Below, one piece after another: positions 9,649 to 17,439 of a DNA stretch of 64,000 nucleotides; the stretch's first letter is position 1; every line of letters starts with the position of its first letter. The DNA lies in assembly GCF_003096075.1 (NCBI RefSeq), contig NZ_CP015449.1, positions 434,001 through 498,000 on the forward strand, given 5' to 3'. A program made the translations under genes and the position numbers. This stretch comes from Dietzia lutea (lineage in GTDB: Bacteria; Actinomycetota; Actinomycetes; Mycobacteriales; Mycobacteriaceae). The notes under the pieces are model-generated. The model had not been told where the DNA came from, did no database searches, and was given only the letters and a program-made list of their open reading frames with translations.

Positions 9649-10091
9649 GCGGTCGAGGTTACCGCTCGCCGGCGTCGGAGCCCTCCCGCGACGTCCCCGC
9701 CGGGCACCCGCGGCGGCCCGCACGCCACGCCCGCCGCGGCCGGTGTGCACTCAGCCAGCGCGACCGCGCCGACATACGCTGCGTCTTCGACTTACGCGCC
9801 CGCCGTGGTCGATTCCGCCAGCGCAACCCCGCCGAATCTGGCGAAGAGCCAGCGTAGGGCGATGAGGCAGCGCATCCGGTGCCGGTCGCGCTGGCGGTCT
9901 GCTCGGCCCGCCGGGCCCGCGGGTGCTTCGCCCTCGGAGCGGCTACCGCGCTGCGGACCCACCGCGCTGCGGACCTACCGCTCTGTGGACCCGCCGCTCT
10001 GTGGACCCGCCGCGCTGCGGATCGACCGCAGGGCGGATCAACGCCGCTGACCCCGCCGTCCGCCACCGCGGACCTCTCCGACCCGCGCCGG
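9649..10091. other. Intergenic stretch between dprE1 and the lipase gene
   Basis: 443 bases with no convincing gene; the open frames on both strands are arginine- or proline-rich composition shadows. It should hold the dprE1 promoter (minus strand), but I see no clear TANNNT box close to the GTG at 9648. It contains two related copies of CCAGCGCRACCSCGCCGA at 9754 and 9818 and a 16-bp tandem repeat at 9945-10024. Confidence 0.6.
9945..10024. repeat. Five 16-bp tandem repeats
   Basis: Five consecutive 16-base units start at 9945, 9961, 9977, 9993 and 10009, with consensus ACCGCGCTGCGGACCC. Units 3 and 4 share a CTCTGTGGACC variant, and a decayed sixth unit follows at 10025. The period is exact and there are no spacers, so this is a minisatellite and not a CRISPR array. 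Confidence 0.85.
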
Positions 10092-11579
10092 TCAGTCGGG
10101 CCTGCAGCCGGAGGTGAAGGGGACGCCGCGGGCACGGTCGTCGACCCAGTCCAACGCCGGGCCGACCGCGGTGTACGCCGCGAGGATGTGCTCGCCGGGT
10201 ACCGGCGTGTACTCGACGTCGGCACCGGCCGCGCACCACTCGTCCGCCAGCCGGCGGGCCGTCCACTCGGGGACGAACAGGTCGCCCGGCCCCTGCGAGG
10301 AGCCCGGGCCGGGGCCGATCGGGGCGGCGGCGTCACCGTGCCAGACCTGGACCGGCCCGGTCGGCACCTCCCGCGGGTCCGCGCCGTGGGCGGGATCGGG
10401 GGTGCCCAGGCGGTTGCGGGTCAGGACGGCCGCGACCGTGGGGTCGGTGCGGGGGTCGACGTCGGTCAGCGCGGACAGCGGCGCCGGGATGAGCCCGCCG
10501 GCGGTGTTGGCGGCGGCGCAGGCGTCGCGGAGGTGGTGCGCGATCACGTCGCCGGTGTCGTTGAGCAGCGGGTACAGCTCGGGGTACTCGCGCGCCAGGC
10601 CCAGGACGGCGGCGCGGTAGAGGCCGGAGGCGATCGTGCCGTCCATCGTGTCGAACAGGTCGGAGTAGTCGGAGGGCACGCCGCCGACCGATGAGCCGAC
10701 GAGCACGCCGGTCAGCTCGGGGGCGTACACGGGTTGCAGCTGGGCGGCCCAGCCCGTGGCGATGCCGCCGCCGGAGTAGCCGACCTGCACGACGCGCGAG
10801 TCGGCGAACAACGGGCCGGCGTCACCGGGCGGGACGAAGGCGCGGGCGGCGCGGATCCCGTCGAGGACCGCGCGGCCGTTGGCGCGCCCCGCCGCATAGG
10901 CCGCCTTGGGCCCCTGGAAGTCGGTGACGACCAGGCCGTAGCCGCGGTCGGCGAGGATCTGCAGGAACGGCGGGAGTTCGAGGTTGAACGTGTGCGGCAG
11001 CGTGTGGGACGGCATGCACGTCAGGCCGAGCGAGTCGATCGTGACGTTGAACGACACGAGCGGCCGCGGACCGGGCCCGGGCCACTGGGTGGCGGGCTCG
11101 ATGAGGGTCGACACTATCTGCTGCGGGCGGTCGTGGGAGTCGGTGCTCTGGACCAGGACCTGCCAGCCGCGGCCGAAGTTGCGGACGTTGTGCGGCGGGA
11201 TCGTCACGTCCCGCGAGGCGAGGATCGTCCCCGGGGCGGTCGCGGGGTCCACGGCCGGCGGCGACGAGTACCACGGGTCCGGGGACGGGCTGGGCAGGTA
11301 GCGCTCGGGCGTGCGCTCGTGCTCGGGAACGGGCCGGAGCGCGGCGAACGGATCGGGGACCGCGCCCCCGTACGACGCCGCGCCCGCGGACGGCGCCGCG
11401 CCCGCGGACGGCGCCGCGCCCGCGGACGGCGCCGCGACCGCGGACGGCGCCGCCCCCGCGGACGGTGCCGTACCGGTGGGCTGAGCGGCCCCGGCGGGCG
11501 ACGCGGAGAGCGCGCACGCCAGCGCCAGAAGTGCCGCCGCGACCGCGCGGCCGGAACGGAGGGGACGCCGCGACCTCAT
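10092..11579 (-). CDS. Secreted lipase/esterase (LIP-family alpha/beta hydrolase)
   Basis: Predicted exported lipase of 495 aa resembling the secretory lipase (LIP) family; it would cleave acyl esters outside the membrane, substrate unknown. The start is ATG 11579, placed 6 bases after a TACCGT -10 box, so the mRNA is probably leaderless. An arginine-rich n-region and hydrophobic core (residues 11-29) end at an A-G-A-A signal-peptidase site near residue 31. A low-complexity linker of Ala-Ala-Pro-Ser-Ala-Gly repeats (about 38-68) precedes the hydrolase domain. The nucleophile elbow G-Y-S-G-G-G has S269; the acid and histidine are probably D and H in the C-terminal part (G-E-H-I-L-A). Four cysteines could form disulfides. 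It sits between dprE1 and the gtrA/glfT2 cluster, which hints at a role at the mycolate wall, but that is only context. Confidence 0.85.
   Translation of the reverse strand: MRSRRPLRSGRAVAAALLALACALSASPAGAAQPTGTAPSAGAAPSAVAAPSAGAAPSAGAAPSAGAASYGGAVPDPFAALRPVPEHERTPERYLPSPSPDPWYSSPPAVDPATAPGTILASRDVTIPPHNVRNFGRGWQVLVQSTDSHDRPQQIVSTLIEPATQWPGPGPRPLVSFNVTIDSLGLTCMPSHTLPHTFNLELPPFLQILADRGYGLVVTDFQGPKAAYAAGRANGRAVLDGIRAARAFVPPGDAGPLFADSRVVQVGYSGGGIATGWAAQLQPVYAPELTGVLVGSSVGGVPSDYSDLFDTMDGTIASGLYRAAVLGLAREYPELYPLLNDTGDVIAHHLRDACAAANTAGGLIPAPLSALTDVDPRTDPTVAAVLTRNRLGTPDPAHGADPREVPTGPVQVWHGDAAAPIGPGPGSSQGPGDLFVPEWTARRLADEWCAAGADVEYTPVPGEHILAAYTAVGPALDWVDDRARGVPFTSGCRPD
11376..11468 (-). repeat. 18-bp tandem repeats in the lipase linker
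   Basis: Five to six in-frame copies of an 18-base unit encode the hexapeptide Ala-Ala-Pro-Ser-Ala-Gly (one copy has Val for Gly) between the signal peptide and the hydrolase domain. Such a repeat can change copy number by slippage without a frameshift. Confidence 0.85.
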
Positions 11580-11585
11580 ACGCTC

Positions 11586-11591
11586 ACGGTA
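11586..11591 (-). promoter_or_regulatory. -10 box of the lipase gene
   Basis: TACCGT on the minus strand ends 6 bases before the ATG at 11579, predicting transcription from the start codon itself or next to it (leaderless). Confidence 0.6.
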
Positions 11592-11616
11592 TACGGCGCG
11601 GTCAGCGGCGGACGCG

Positions 11617-11648
11617 TCGCGCGCGCCGGGGGTGACCGGCGCGCGCGA
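11617..11648 (-). terminator. 13-bp GC hairpin between the peptide gene and the lipase gene
   Basis: Perfect inverted repeat with arms 11617-11629 (TCGCGCGCGCCGG) and 11636-11648, and a 6-base loop. No T-run follows. It lies 27 bases after the small peptide gene stop and just upstream of the lipase promoter, so it may end or attenuate the peptide transcript. Confidence 0.45.
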
Positions 11649-11674
11649 ACCGCGGGTACGGAGGTGGGCTCGCC

Positions 11675-11857
11675 CTACGCGGAGCCGCGGGTGGCGGGCG
11701 TCGACAGGACGACGCGTCCGGTGGGCGTGTACGACGGCGACGCCGGGCGGCGGTTGGGCGTGCGCAGCGGCGACGACGGCGGGATCGCCCGCCCGGTTGG
11801 CGTGTAGGAGAACGCGGTCGGCGCGTTGTTCATGGCGGGACTGCGGTACTGCGACAT
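11675..11857 (-). CDS. Small basic Ser/Thr/Pro-rich peptide with two YTPTGR repeats
   Basis: A 60-residue open frame I do not recognise. The ATG at 11857 has a good ribosome binding site (AGGAG, 8 bases upstream), better than most genes nearby. The product has seven arginines and no acidic residues, no hydrophobic signal segment and no cysteine. It is rich in Ser, Thr and Pro, and the hexapeptide Y-T-P-T-G-R occurs twice, as F-S-Y-T-P-T-G-R-A-I (about 16-25) and P-S-Y-T-P-T-G-R-V-V (about 41-50). It lies 95 bases upstream of the lipase gene on the same strand, separated by a strong hairpin. It could be a small envelope- or nucleic-acid-binding protein or a modified peptide precursor; no modification enzyme is adjacent. 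A spurious frame cannot be excluded, but the Shine-Dalgarno and internal repeat argue for a gene. Confidence 0.55.
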   Translation of the reverse strand: MSQYRSPAMNNAPTAFSYTPTGRAIPPSSPLRTPNRRPASPSYTPTGRVVLSTPATRGSA

Positions 11858-12196
11858 GGGACTCACTCCTGGTCGTGGAAGGACGACGGCCCCGGCTCGT
11901 CACCGCTGGGGCGGGACGACGACGGGGGTCGTTCGGGTGCGTGCGGGTGGAGGCGACGGCGGCTCACCCGGGGAGAAGGCGCGGACCTCGTGGTGTGGGC
12001 GCCGAGAAGAGATGGGGTGTGCCGCGAGCGGATCGCTCCAGCGGGGTCGGACGTGGTCGGCGGAGGTGTCGCCGGACGGTTCGACCGGAAACGGGCCGGT
12101 GTGCCCGCGATGGAGAAAAGGATGACACGCCCGCCGGTGCCGCACAAGCCCCTGTGTGGATGTTCACTCGTCGGAGCCGCGGCCTACCCTGTGCTG
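11858..12196. other. Intergenic stretch between the peptide gene and gtrA-like gene
   Basis: 339 bases upstream of two divergent genes. It contains the gtrA-like promoter near its right end and presumably the promoter of the peptide gene. Open frames through it on both strands are Arg/Pro/Ser-rich and look like composition artefacts. I see no RNA gene or repeat. Confidence 0.5.
12163..12190 (+). promoter_or_regulatory. Promoter of the gtrA-like gene
   Basis: -35 TTCACT (12163-12168), 16-base spacer, -10 TACCCT (12185-12190), then 6 bases to the GTG at 12197, so the transcript is probably leaderless. Confidence 0.6.
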
Positions 12197-12739
12197 GTGA
12201 GTTCTTCCCCGAGAGACGCCGACGCCAGGAGCGACTCCGCCGATCCCGCCGACCCGGTCGATCCCGCCGATTCCGTCCTGGACTCGCTGCGGGGCGCCGT
12301 GGACCCGCTCGAGGCGCACCGCGAGTCCGACCCGCGGGAGGGCACCGATCTCAGGACGCAGATCGTGCGGTTCTTCCTCACCGGGGTGCTGTCGGCGGTC
12401 GTCGACTACGGCCTGCTCCAGCTGCTCATGCTGGCCGGCCTGGGCCACGGCCCTGCCAAGGCGCTGTCGTTCGTCGCGGGCACGCTCACCGCGTACGGCA
12501 TCAACCGCCGGTGGACGTTCCGGGCCGAGCCGTCGCGGGCGCGCTTCATCGCCACGATGTGCCTGTACGCCCTCATGTTCGGCGTGCAGTGGGGTCTGTT
12601 CATGGTCCTCGTGCCGTTCTTCCACGGCCTGGACTGGAGCACCTTCTGGGCCACGACCATCGGGTACGTCATCGCCCAGGGCGTCGCGACGGTCACCAAC
12701 TTCATCGTCCAGCGGACCGTGATCTTCCGGGTCCGCTGA
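12197..12739 (+). CDS. GtrA-like membrane protein of the arabinogalactan locus
   Basis: Small membrane protein of the GtrA family (180 aa). In M. tuberculosis the GtrA-like Rv3789 lies beside dprE1 and has been linked to arabinan assembly, either as a decaprenyl-phospho-arabinose translocator or as a partner of AftA. The first 55 residues or so are acidic and repetitive (A-D-P-A-D-P-V-D-P-A-D), followed by four membrane helices at about 60-80, 88-108, 120-140 and 150-170. Conserved features are Q-I-V-R-F-F-L-T-G-V, N-R-R-W-T-F near 106-111 and the C-terminal N-F-I-V-Q-R-T-V-I-F. GTG 12197 is chosen because a -10 box ends 6 bases before it; the frame runs further upstream, but that part is not family-like. 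The next gene starts 5 bases after the stop. Confidence 0.85.
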   Translation: MSSSPRDADARSDSADPADPVDPADSVLDSLRGAVDPLEAHRESDPREGTDLRTQIVRFFLTGVLSAVVDYGLLQLLMLAGLGHGPAKALSFVAGTLTAYGINRRWTFRAEPSRARFIATMCLYALMFGVQWGLFMVLVPFFHGLDWSTFWATTIGYVIAQGVATVTNFIVQRTVIFRVR

Positions 12740-12744
12740 CCGGC

Positions 12745-14811
12745 ATGTCCGTCGCGCTCCTGCTCGCCGCCGCGCTGGCGCTGCTGGTGGTGCCAGGCGC
12801 GCTGATCTGCCTGGCTGCCGGCGCGCGGTGGCGGGACGCTCTCGCCGCGGGCCCCGCCCTGACCACAGCGGTGGTGGCGGTGGGGTGCGCGGTCACGGCC
12901 GCCGCCGACGTGCGGTGGGACCTCGCCTCGGCGGGCGTGACCGCCCTCGTGGGGTTGCTCGGCGCCGCCGCGCTCGGTATCGCCGCCCGGGTCACCGACC
13001 GGGGGAGGTGGCGGCGGGGCGAGGGGTCCGATGACGACGACGAGGTGCGCGGTCGCGGGCCGGGCCCGGGGGTGGCCGACCTCGTCGTCGTCGCCCTGGC
13101 CCTCGTCCCGGCGGTCCAGGTCCTCGTCGCCACCCGCGGTCTCGCGGCCATCCCGCAGGGCTGGGACGCCATCTTCCACGGCGGCGCCACGCGGTTCATC
13201 GCCGAGACCGGGCTGGCCGGTCTCACCGACCTCGCGCCGGTGAGCCAGCCCGCCAACCCGCACTTCTTCTACCCGGACACCTATCACGCCCTGGCCTCCC
13301 TGCTGCTGGGCGTCGGCGGCGGGCTGCCGGAGGCCCTCAACGCCGTCTCGGCGGTCACGGGCGTGGTGTTCGTGCTGGGCGTCGCGGTGCTGGCGGGGCG
13401 GCTGTGCGGCGGGTCGAGGCTCGCGGCGGTCGGCGCGGCGGTCGTGGCGGGCGCGGCGTGGACCTTCCCGTACCTCGCGCTGGGCCGCGGACCGGTGCTG
13501 CCGTTCGCGCTGGGCGTGGCGGTGATCCCGGGCCTGGTCCTGCTGGGCGAGCAGCTCGCCGCGCGGCGGCCGTGCATGATGGCGCACGCGCTGCTGCTCG
13601 GGGCGGGCACGGCGGGGGCGTGGTCGGTGCACCCGTCGGTGGCGCTCGCCGCGGCGATCCCGCTGGCCGGCCAGGCCGTCGCCGGGTTGGTCGCCGCGCC
13701 CGGCACGCGGCCGAGCCTCGCGGTCCTCGGTGGCTTCGCGCTGGCAGCGGTCGCGGCGGCCCCGTACGTGCTGTGGTCGGCGACGATGGTCTCGGCCGGG
13801 ACCACCGAGTCGCTCGCCGGGTTCTCGTGGCCGCGCGAGGTGGGCGTGCCGCGCGCGGTGGCCGGTGTGTTCGACCTCGGGCCCACCGCGCTGTCCTCGA
13901 TCGGCATGGCGGTCGCGGTGCTCGTGGGCCTGGCGGTGGCGGTCGCCGACCCGCGGCGGCGGCGCCCGCTCGCCGCCCCCGCCGCCGCGCTCGTGGCCTA
14001 CGGGGCGCTGTACGTCCTGGCCGCGGCGGTGCACGGCGACTGGGTGCGCGCGCTCACCGGCTTCTGGTGGGACGACTTCTACCGGTTCTCCTCCCTGCTG
14101 GTGCTGCCGTCGGCCGTGCTGGCCGGCGCGGGCGTGCGGGCGCTCGTCCCGCGCGGCTCGGTCCGCCGCCCGGCCGCTCGGACCGGTGTCGTGGTGGTGA
14201 CCGTGCTGGGGCTGCTCACGGTCTCCGGGCACGCGGTCCTGGCCCGCGACCTGCGGGTGTGGGGCTACGACGACGGCCCGGCGGTCAACGACCGCGAACG
14301 TGCGGTGCTCGACGCGCTGGGGGAGCGGCACGAGGGCGGCGTGGTCCTGGGCGACCCGTTCGACGGCACCGCGTGGGCGTACGCGCTGCACGGGGTGCCC
14401 GTGGTGTTCGGCGCGCCGCTCGCCGACGACCCGGTCGCGCAGGTCGGCGCCGACCGCATGACCCTGTACACCTCGATGAACCGCTACGGCTTCGACCCGT
14501 CGGTCACGCACGAGGTGCTGCGACAGGACGTGCGCTGGGTGATCGTCGGCACCGGCGTCGTGGGCGGGCCGGGGCGGCCGGGCGGGTTCATCGGGCTCGA
14601 CCTCAACCCCCACCTGCGGCTCGTCGAGGGCAACTCTGGCGCCCGGTTGTACGAGGTCCTGCCGGTGCCCGCGGACCACCCGCCGCTTCTGCCGCCGCCG
14701 GGGATCCCCCCGTTCACCCCGCCCGTGCAGCCCCCGAACACCGACTCACCGGTCGTCGACGCGGCGGGCGCCGGGCCGGCGACTAGCCTGGACGGCGCGA
14801 CCGGGCCCTGA
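12745..14811 (+). CDS. Large GT-C-type membrane protein (DUF6541-like)
   Basis: A 688-aa polytopic protein with about 13 predicted membrane helices and a soluble C-terminal part (about 510-688) ending in a Pro-rich tail. The segment after the first helices, W-D-A-I-F-H-G-G-A-T-R-F-I with F-Y-P-D-T-Y-H-A-L downstream, resembles the first extracytoplasmic loop of DUF6541 proteins, which are thought to be GT-C glycosyltransferases using polyprenyl-phosphate sugars (M. tuberculosis Rv3779 type). Acid and histidine residues there would be the catalytic and metal sites by analogy. The loop near residues 95-105 holds a D-D-D-D-E-V tract. It lies 5 bases after the gtrA-like gene and 70 bases before glfT2, so a role in wall polysaccharide is likely; the sugar and acceptor are unknown. 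Confidence 0.75.
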   Translation: MSVALLLAAALALLVVPGALICLAAGARWRDALAAGPALTTAVVAVGCAVTAAADVRWDLASAGVTALVGLLGAAALGIAARVTDRGRWRRGEGSDDDDEVRGRGPGPGVADLVVVALALVPAVQVLVATRGLAAIPQGWDAIFHGGATRFIAETGLAGLTDLAPVSQPANPHFFYPDTYHALASLLLGVGGGLPEALNAVSAVTGVVFVLGVAVLAGRLCGGSRLAAVGAAVVAGAAWTFPYLALGRGPVLPFALGVAVIPGLVLLGEQLAARRPCMMAHALLLGAGTAGAWSVHPSVALAAAIPLAGQAVAGLVAAPGTRPSLAVLGGFALAAVAAAPYVLWSATMVSAGTTESLAGFSWPREVGVPRAVAGVFDLGPTALSSIGMAVAVLVGLAVAVADPRRRRPLAAPAAALVAYGALYVLAAAVHGDWVRALTGFWWDDFYRFSSLLVLPSAVLAGAGVRALVPRGSVRRPAARTGVVVVTVLGLLTVSGHAVLARDLRVWGYDDGPAVNDRERAVLDALGERHEGGVVLGDPFDGTAWAYALHGVPVVFGAPLADDPVAQVGADRMTLYTSMNRYGFDPSVTHEVLRQDVRWVIVGTGVVGGPGRPGGFIGLDLNPHLRLVEGNSGARLYEVLPVPADHPPLLPPPGIPPFTPPVQPPNTDSPVVDAAGAGPATSLDGATGP

Positions 14812-14881
14812 GCGGCCCGCCGCCGCGCGGCCCCCACGGGCCGTGTCCCCCGCACCGACCCCACCAGGAGCGCATCGCCTC

Positions 14882-16753
14882 ATGGACGCCACCACCGTGA
14901 CCGCCGCGGGCCCCGACACCGCCGCCCCGCAGCCCGAGCGCGACCTGCTGCTCCAGCGCACGCTGTTCTCGGGCCCGCGCCGGTGGGTCAACGACGACCT
15001 GTACTCGCGCATCGTGCGCGGGGTCGTGCGTCGTACCCGCGCCGAGCTGCACCTGGACGCCGGCGCGATCGTCGACACCAACACCTACTTCGGCCGGTTC
15101 GAGGCCTCGTACTGGCAGCGGTGGACCTGGGTCACCGAGCTCACCGTGCGCGTGTCCGTGGAGACGACCGGGCAGCTGGACGTGCTGGTCCGCGCCTCCG
15201 ACATCGGCTCCCACGTGCGGACGGTGGACGTGGTCCACCACCACGGTGACGGGATGGCGGTGCTGCACGTGCCGGTGGACGCGTTCACCGACGGTGGCGC
15301 GATGTGGTTGGAGCTGCACGCCGTGGACGCGCCGGCGACCGTGTCGGAGGTGGTGTGGAGTGCGACGACGACGAGGCCGGCCCGCCGCGCCGCCGTGGCG
15401 ATCTGCACGTTCAACAGGGCGGATGACTGTGCGGCCACGGTGGACTCGCTGGCCTCCGATCCCCTCGTCGCGGACCTCATCGACGACCTCTACGTCACGG
15501 ATCAGGGCACCGATCCGGTGGAGACCCGCGATCCGTTCCGGCACGCGGCCGAGGAGTTCGGCGACCGGCTGCACTACCTGCGCCAGCCCAACCTCGGCGG
15601 CGCCGGGGGCTTCAGCCGCGGACTGTACGAGGCCACCGCTCCGGGCGCCGCCGGCCCGGTCGACGTGCTGCTCATGGACGACGACGTCCGGGTGGAGCCG
15701 GAGACGGTGCTGCGCCTGTTCGCCTTCGCCGCCGTGACGCGCGAGCCGATGCTCGTCGGCGCGCAGATGCTGTACCTGTTCAACCCCGACTACCTGCTGG
15801 TCTCGGCCGAGCGCACGCAGCTCGACGAGCTCCGCGGCGGCCTGGACGCCGACGAGTACGCGCTGCGCGACGAGTCGGTGGTCGGGAACCGGCAGGAGCG
15901 GCGGATCGACGCCGAGTACAACGCCTGGTGGTCCTGCCTCGTTCCCGGCGAGGCGGTGGAGGAGGTGGGCCTGCCGATGCCGTACTTCTTCCAGTGGGAC
16001 GACATCGAGTACGGCCTGCGGTGCCGGCAGGCCGGGATCCCGACGTGCACGCTGCAGGGTGCGGCCGTGTGGCACGCGGACTTCTACTGGAAGGACGGCG
16101 ACGACTTCGGTCAGTTCTTCTCCCAGCGCAACTCACTGGTCACCGCCGCGATCCGGCAGGGGATCGATCCGAAGAGCATGGCCAAGAACCTCGGGCGCAG
16201 TGTCCTGCGGGCGATGGTGGGTATGCAGTACGGGTTGGCGGCCACGCGGATGCGGGGGATCGAGGCGTTCCTCGACGGGCCCGACGGCTCCCGCGGGATG
16301 GGCGACGGCGGGCAGGCCGCGCTCGCCGCGATCCGGGCCGAGCGCGCGGAGTACCCCGAGACCGCCAAGCTCGCGGTGGAGGTGCTGCCTGCCGGAATCG
16401 GCGTCGAGCGCAAGGTGGGGATCCCGCGGGAGGACCGTGAGGATCAGGTGCTGGCCAAGCGGCTGCTCACGCAGAAGCTCGGCCGGCAGCGCCGCGGTGT
16501 GGTGGCGATCCCGTACGAGGACGCCGCCTGGTGGCACGTGTCGCTGTTCGACGAGGTCTACGTGACCGACGCCTCGCAGACCGGTGTGCACCACCGGAAG
16601 GTCGACCCGGCGCGGGTCTCCGAGCTGCAGAAGCGGCTCGCGTCGCTGCTGGCCCGGTTCGTCCGCGAGGCGCCCGCCGCGCAGCGGCGGTGGCGCGCGG
16701 CCCAGGCCGAGCTCACGACCCGGGAGAACTGGGCGCGGCTCTACGGGGTGTAG
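14882..16753 (+). CDS. glfT2: Galactofuranosyltransferase GlfT2
   Basis: GlfT2 polymerises galactan from UDP-galactofuranose with alternating beta-1,5 and beta-1,6 linkages at the inner face of the membrane. It is 623 aa (637 in M. tuberculosis). An N-terminal beta-sandwich (about 1-165, with F-E-A-S-Y-W-Q-R-W-T-W) precedes a GT-A domain: A-I-C-T-F-N-R-A-D-D-C, D-Q-G, N-L-G-G-A-G-G-F-S-R, metal-binding D266-D267-D268 in L-M-D-D-D-V-R, catalytic-region W-D-D with D373/D374, and H398 in V-W-H-A-D, all positioned as in the characterised enzyme (D256/D258, D372, H396). A helical C-terminus follows. ATG 14882 is chosen because AGGAG lies 11 bases upstream; an in-frame GTG at 14843 would add 13 residues. 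Confidence 0.95.
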   Translation: MDATTVTAAGPDTAAPQPERDLLLQRTLFSGPRRWVNDDLYSRIVRGVVRRTRAELHLDAGAIVDTNTYFGRFEASYWQRWTWVTELTVRVSVETTGQLDVLVRASDIGSHVRTVDVVHHHGDGMAVLHVPVDAFTDGGAMWLELHAVDAPATVSEVVWSATTTRPARRAAVAICTFNRADDCAATVDSLASDPLVADLIDDLYVTDQGTDPVETRDPFRHAAEEFGDRLHYLRQPNLGGAGGFSRGLYEATAPGAAGPVDVLLMDDDVRVEPETVLRLFAFAAVTREPMLVGAQMLYLFNPDYLLVSAERTQLDELRGGLDADEYALRDESVVGNRQERRIDAEYNAWWSCLVPGEAVEEVGLPMPYFFQWDDIEYGLRCRQAGIPTCTLQGAAVWHADFYWKDGDDFGQFFSQRNSLVTAAIRQGIDPKSMAKNLGRSVLRAMVGMQYGLAATRMRGIEAFLDGPDGSRGMGDGGQAALAAIRAERAEYPETAKLAVEVLPAGIGVERKVGIPREDREDQVLAKRLLTQKLGRQRRGVVAIPYEDAAWWHVSLFDEVYVTDASQTGVHHRKVDPARVSELQKRLASLLARFVREAPAAQRRWRAAQAELTTRENWARLYGV

Positions 16754-16811
16754 CGGCGCCGCCGCCGCGGCGATCCCGCCCGCTGCGCGGGGACTCCCGC
16801 CGGCTGCGTGG

Positions 16812-17357
16812 TCAGGCGGTGACGAGTCCCGCCACGATGTTGGTGACGACGTGGACGACGGCGCCGGGGACGAACGTCCCGGTCCGGTGTCGGAGCCAGC
16901 CCAACGCGTAGCCCGCCGCGAACTGGATCACGACGATCGGCCACATGCCGGCGTCGATCAGGAGCAGGGCGAGGTGCGGGACGACGAAGGCGGCCGCCTG
17001 CAGCAGGTTCCCGCGGGCGAATCCGAGTCGACGCACGAGGACGCCGCCGAGGAGTCCGCGGAAGAACACCTCCTCGCCCACCGCCCGCAGCGCGACGCCG
17101 ACGACGGCCCCGGTCGAGGTGACCCGGGCGATCGTGACGCCGGGATCGTCCACCACGCCGACGGGCGCCAACGCGATCGCCAGCCAGCTCGCTGCCAGGA
17201 GTGGCGCGAGCAGGACCAGCGCCCACCCGTAGTCCGAGGGCGCGCCCCGACTCGCCCCGATCCGGTCGAGCGCGGTCGCGGCCGACGGGTCTCTACCGCG
17301 CGACCGCACGATCACGTAGACGACCGCCGGTCCGCTGAAGAGGACGAACTCGGTCAC
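16812..17357 (-). CDS. CPBP-family intramembrane glutamic endopeptidase
   Basis: A 181-aa membrane protein of the CAAX protease/bacteriocin-processing (CPBP, Abi) family. The catalytic motif E-E-x-x-x-R appears in R-A-V-G-E-E-V-F-F-R-G-L-L at about 91-103, a histidine motif in F-V-V-P-H-L-A near 124-130, and the third motif H-V-V-T-N-I at about 168-173, so the active site looks complete. Five or six membrane helices are predicted. It starts at GTG 17357, 6 bases after a TAGGCT -10 box. It faces glfT2 tail to tail and diverges from the channel gene at 17440 across an 82-base gap with two promoters. The substrate is unknown; family members act in peptide processing, immunity or membrane-protein turnover. 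Confidence 0.85.
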   Translation of the reverse strand: MTEFVLFSGPAVVYVIVRSRGRDPSAATALDRIGASRGAPSDYGWALVLLAPLLAASWLAIALAPVGVVDDPGVTIARVTSTGAVVGVALRAVGEEVFFRGLLGGVLVRRLGFARGNLLQAAAFVVPHLALLLIDAGMWPIVVIQFAAGYALGWLRHRTGTFVPGAVVHVVTNIVAGLVTA

Positions 17358-17363
17358 CGGCTC

Positions 17364-17369
17364 AGCCTA
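17364..17369 (-). promoter_or_regulatory. -10 box of the CPBP protease gene
   Basis: TAGGCT on the minus strand, 6 bases before the GTG at 17357; leaderless arrangement. Confidence 0.55.
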
Positions 17370-17427
17370 AGGCCGGTCCGATCGGCCACGGACGGCTATG
17401 TGACGGGCTACCGCACTCACCGGCACC

Positions 17428-17433
17428 TAGGGT
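17428..17433 (+). promoter_or_regulatory. -10 box of the ion channel gene
   Basis: TAGGGT followed by 6 bases and the ATG at 17440; leaderless arrangement. Confidence 0.55.
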
Positions 17434-17439
17434 GGGCTG

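Noticed and set aside
9649-9750. Longer DprE1 start adding 34 residues
   Set aside because: The added residues are Arg/Ala/Gly-rich and absent from the family, whereas V-S-T-A-Q from GTG 9648 gives the usual length.
9945-10024. CRISPR array
   Set aside because: The 16-base units are directly adjacent with no unique spacers and no cas genes are near. No CRISPR-like array was seen anywhere in the window.
11863-12147. Minus-strand frame of about 94 codons upstream of the YTPTGR peptide gene
   Set aside because: Arg/Ser/Pro-rich composition, no ribosome binding site, and it runs into the divergent gtrA-like promoter region.
11990-12196. N-terminal extension of the gtrA-like protein by up to 69 residues
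   Set aside because: A -35/-10 pair ends 6 bases before GTG 12197, and the extension is not like GtrA proteins, which are short at the N-terminus.
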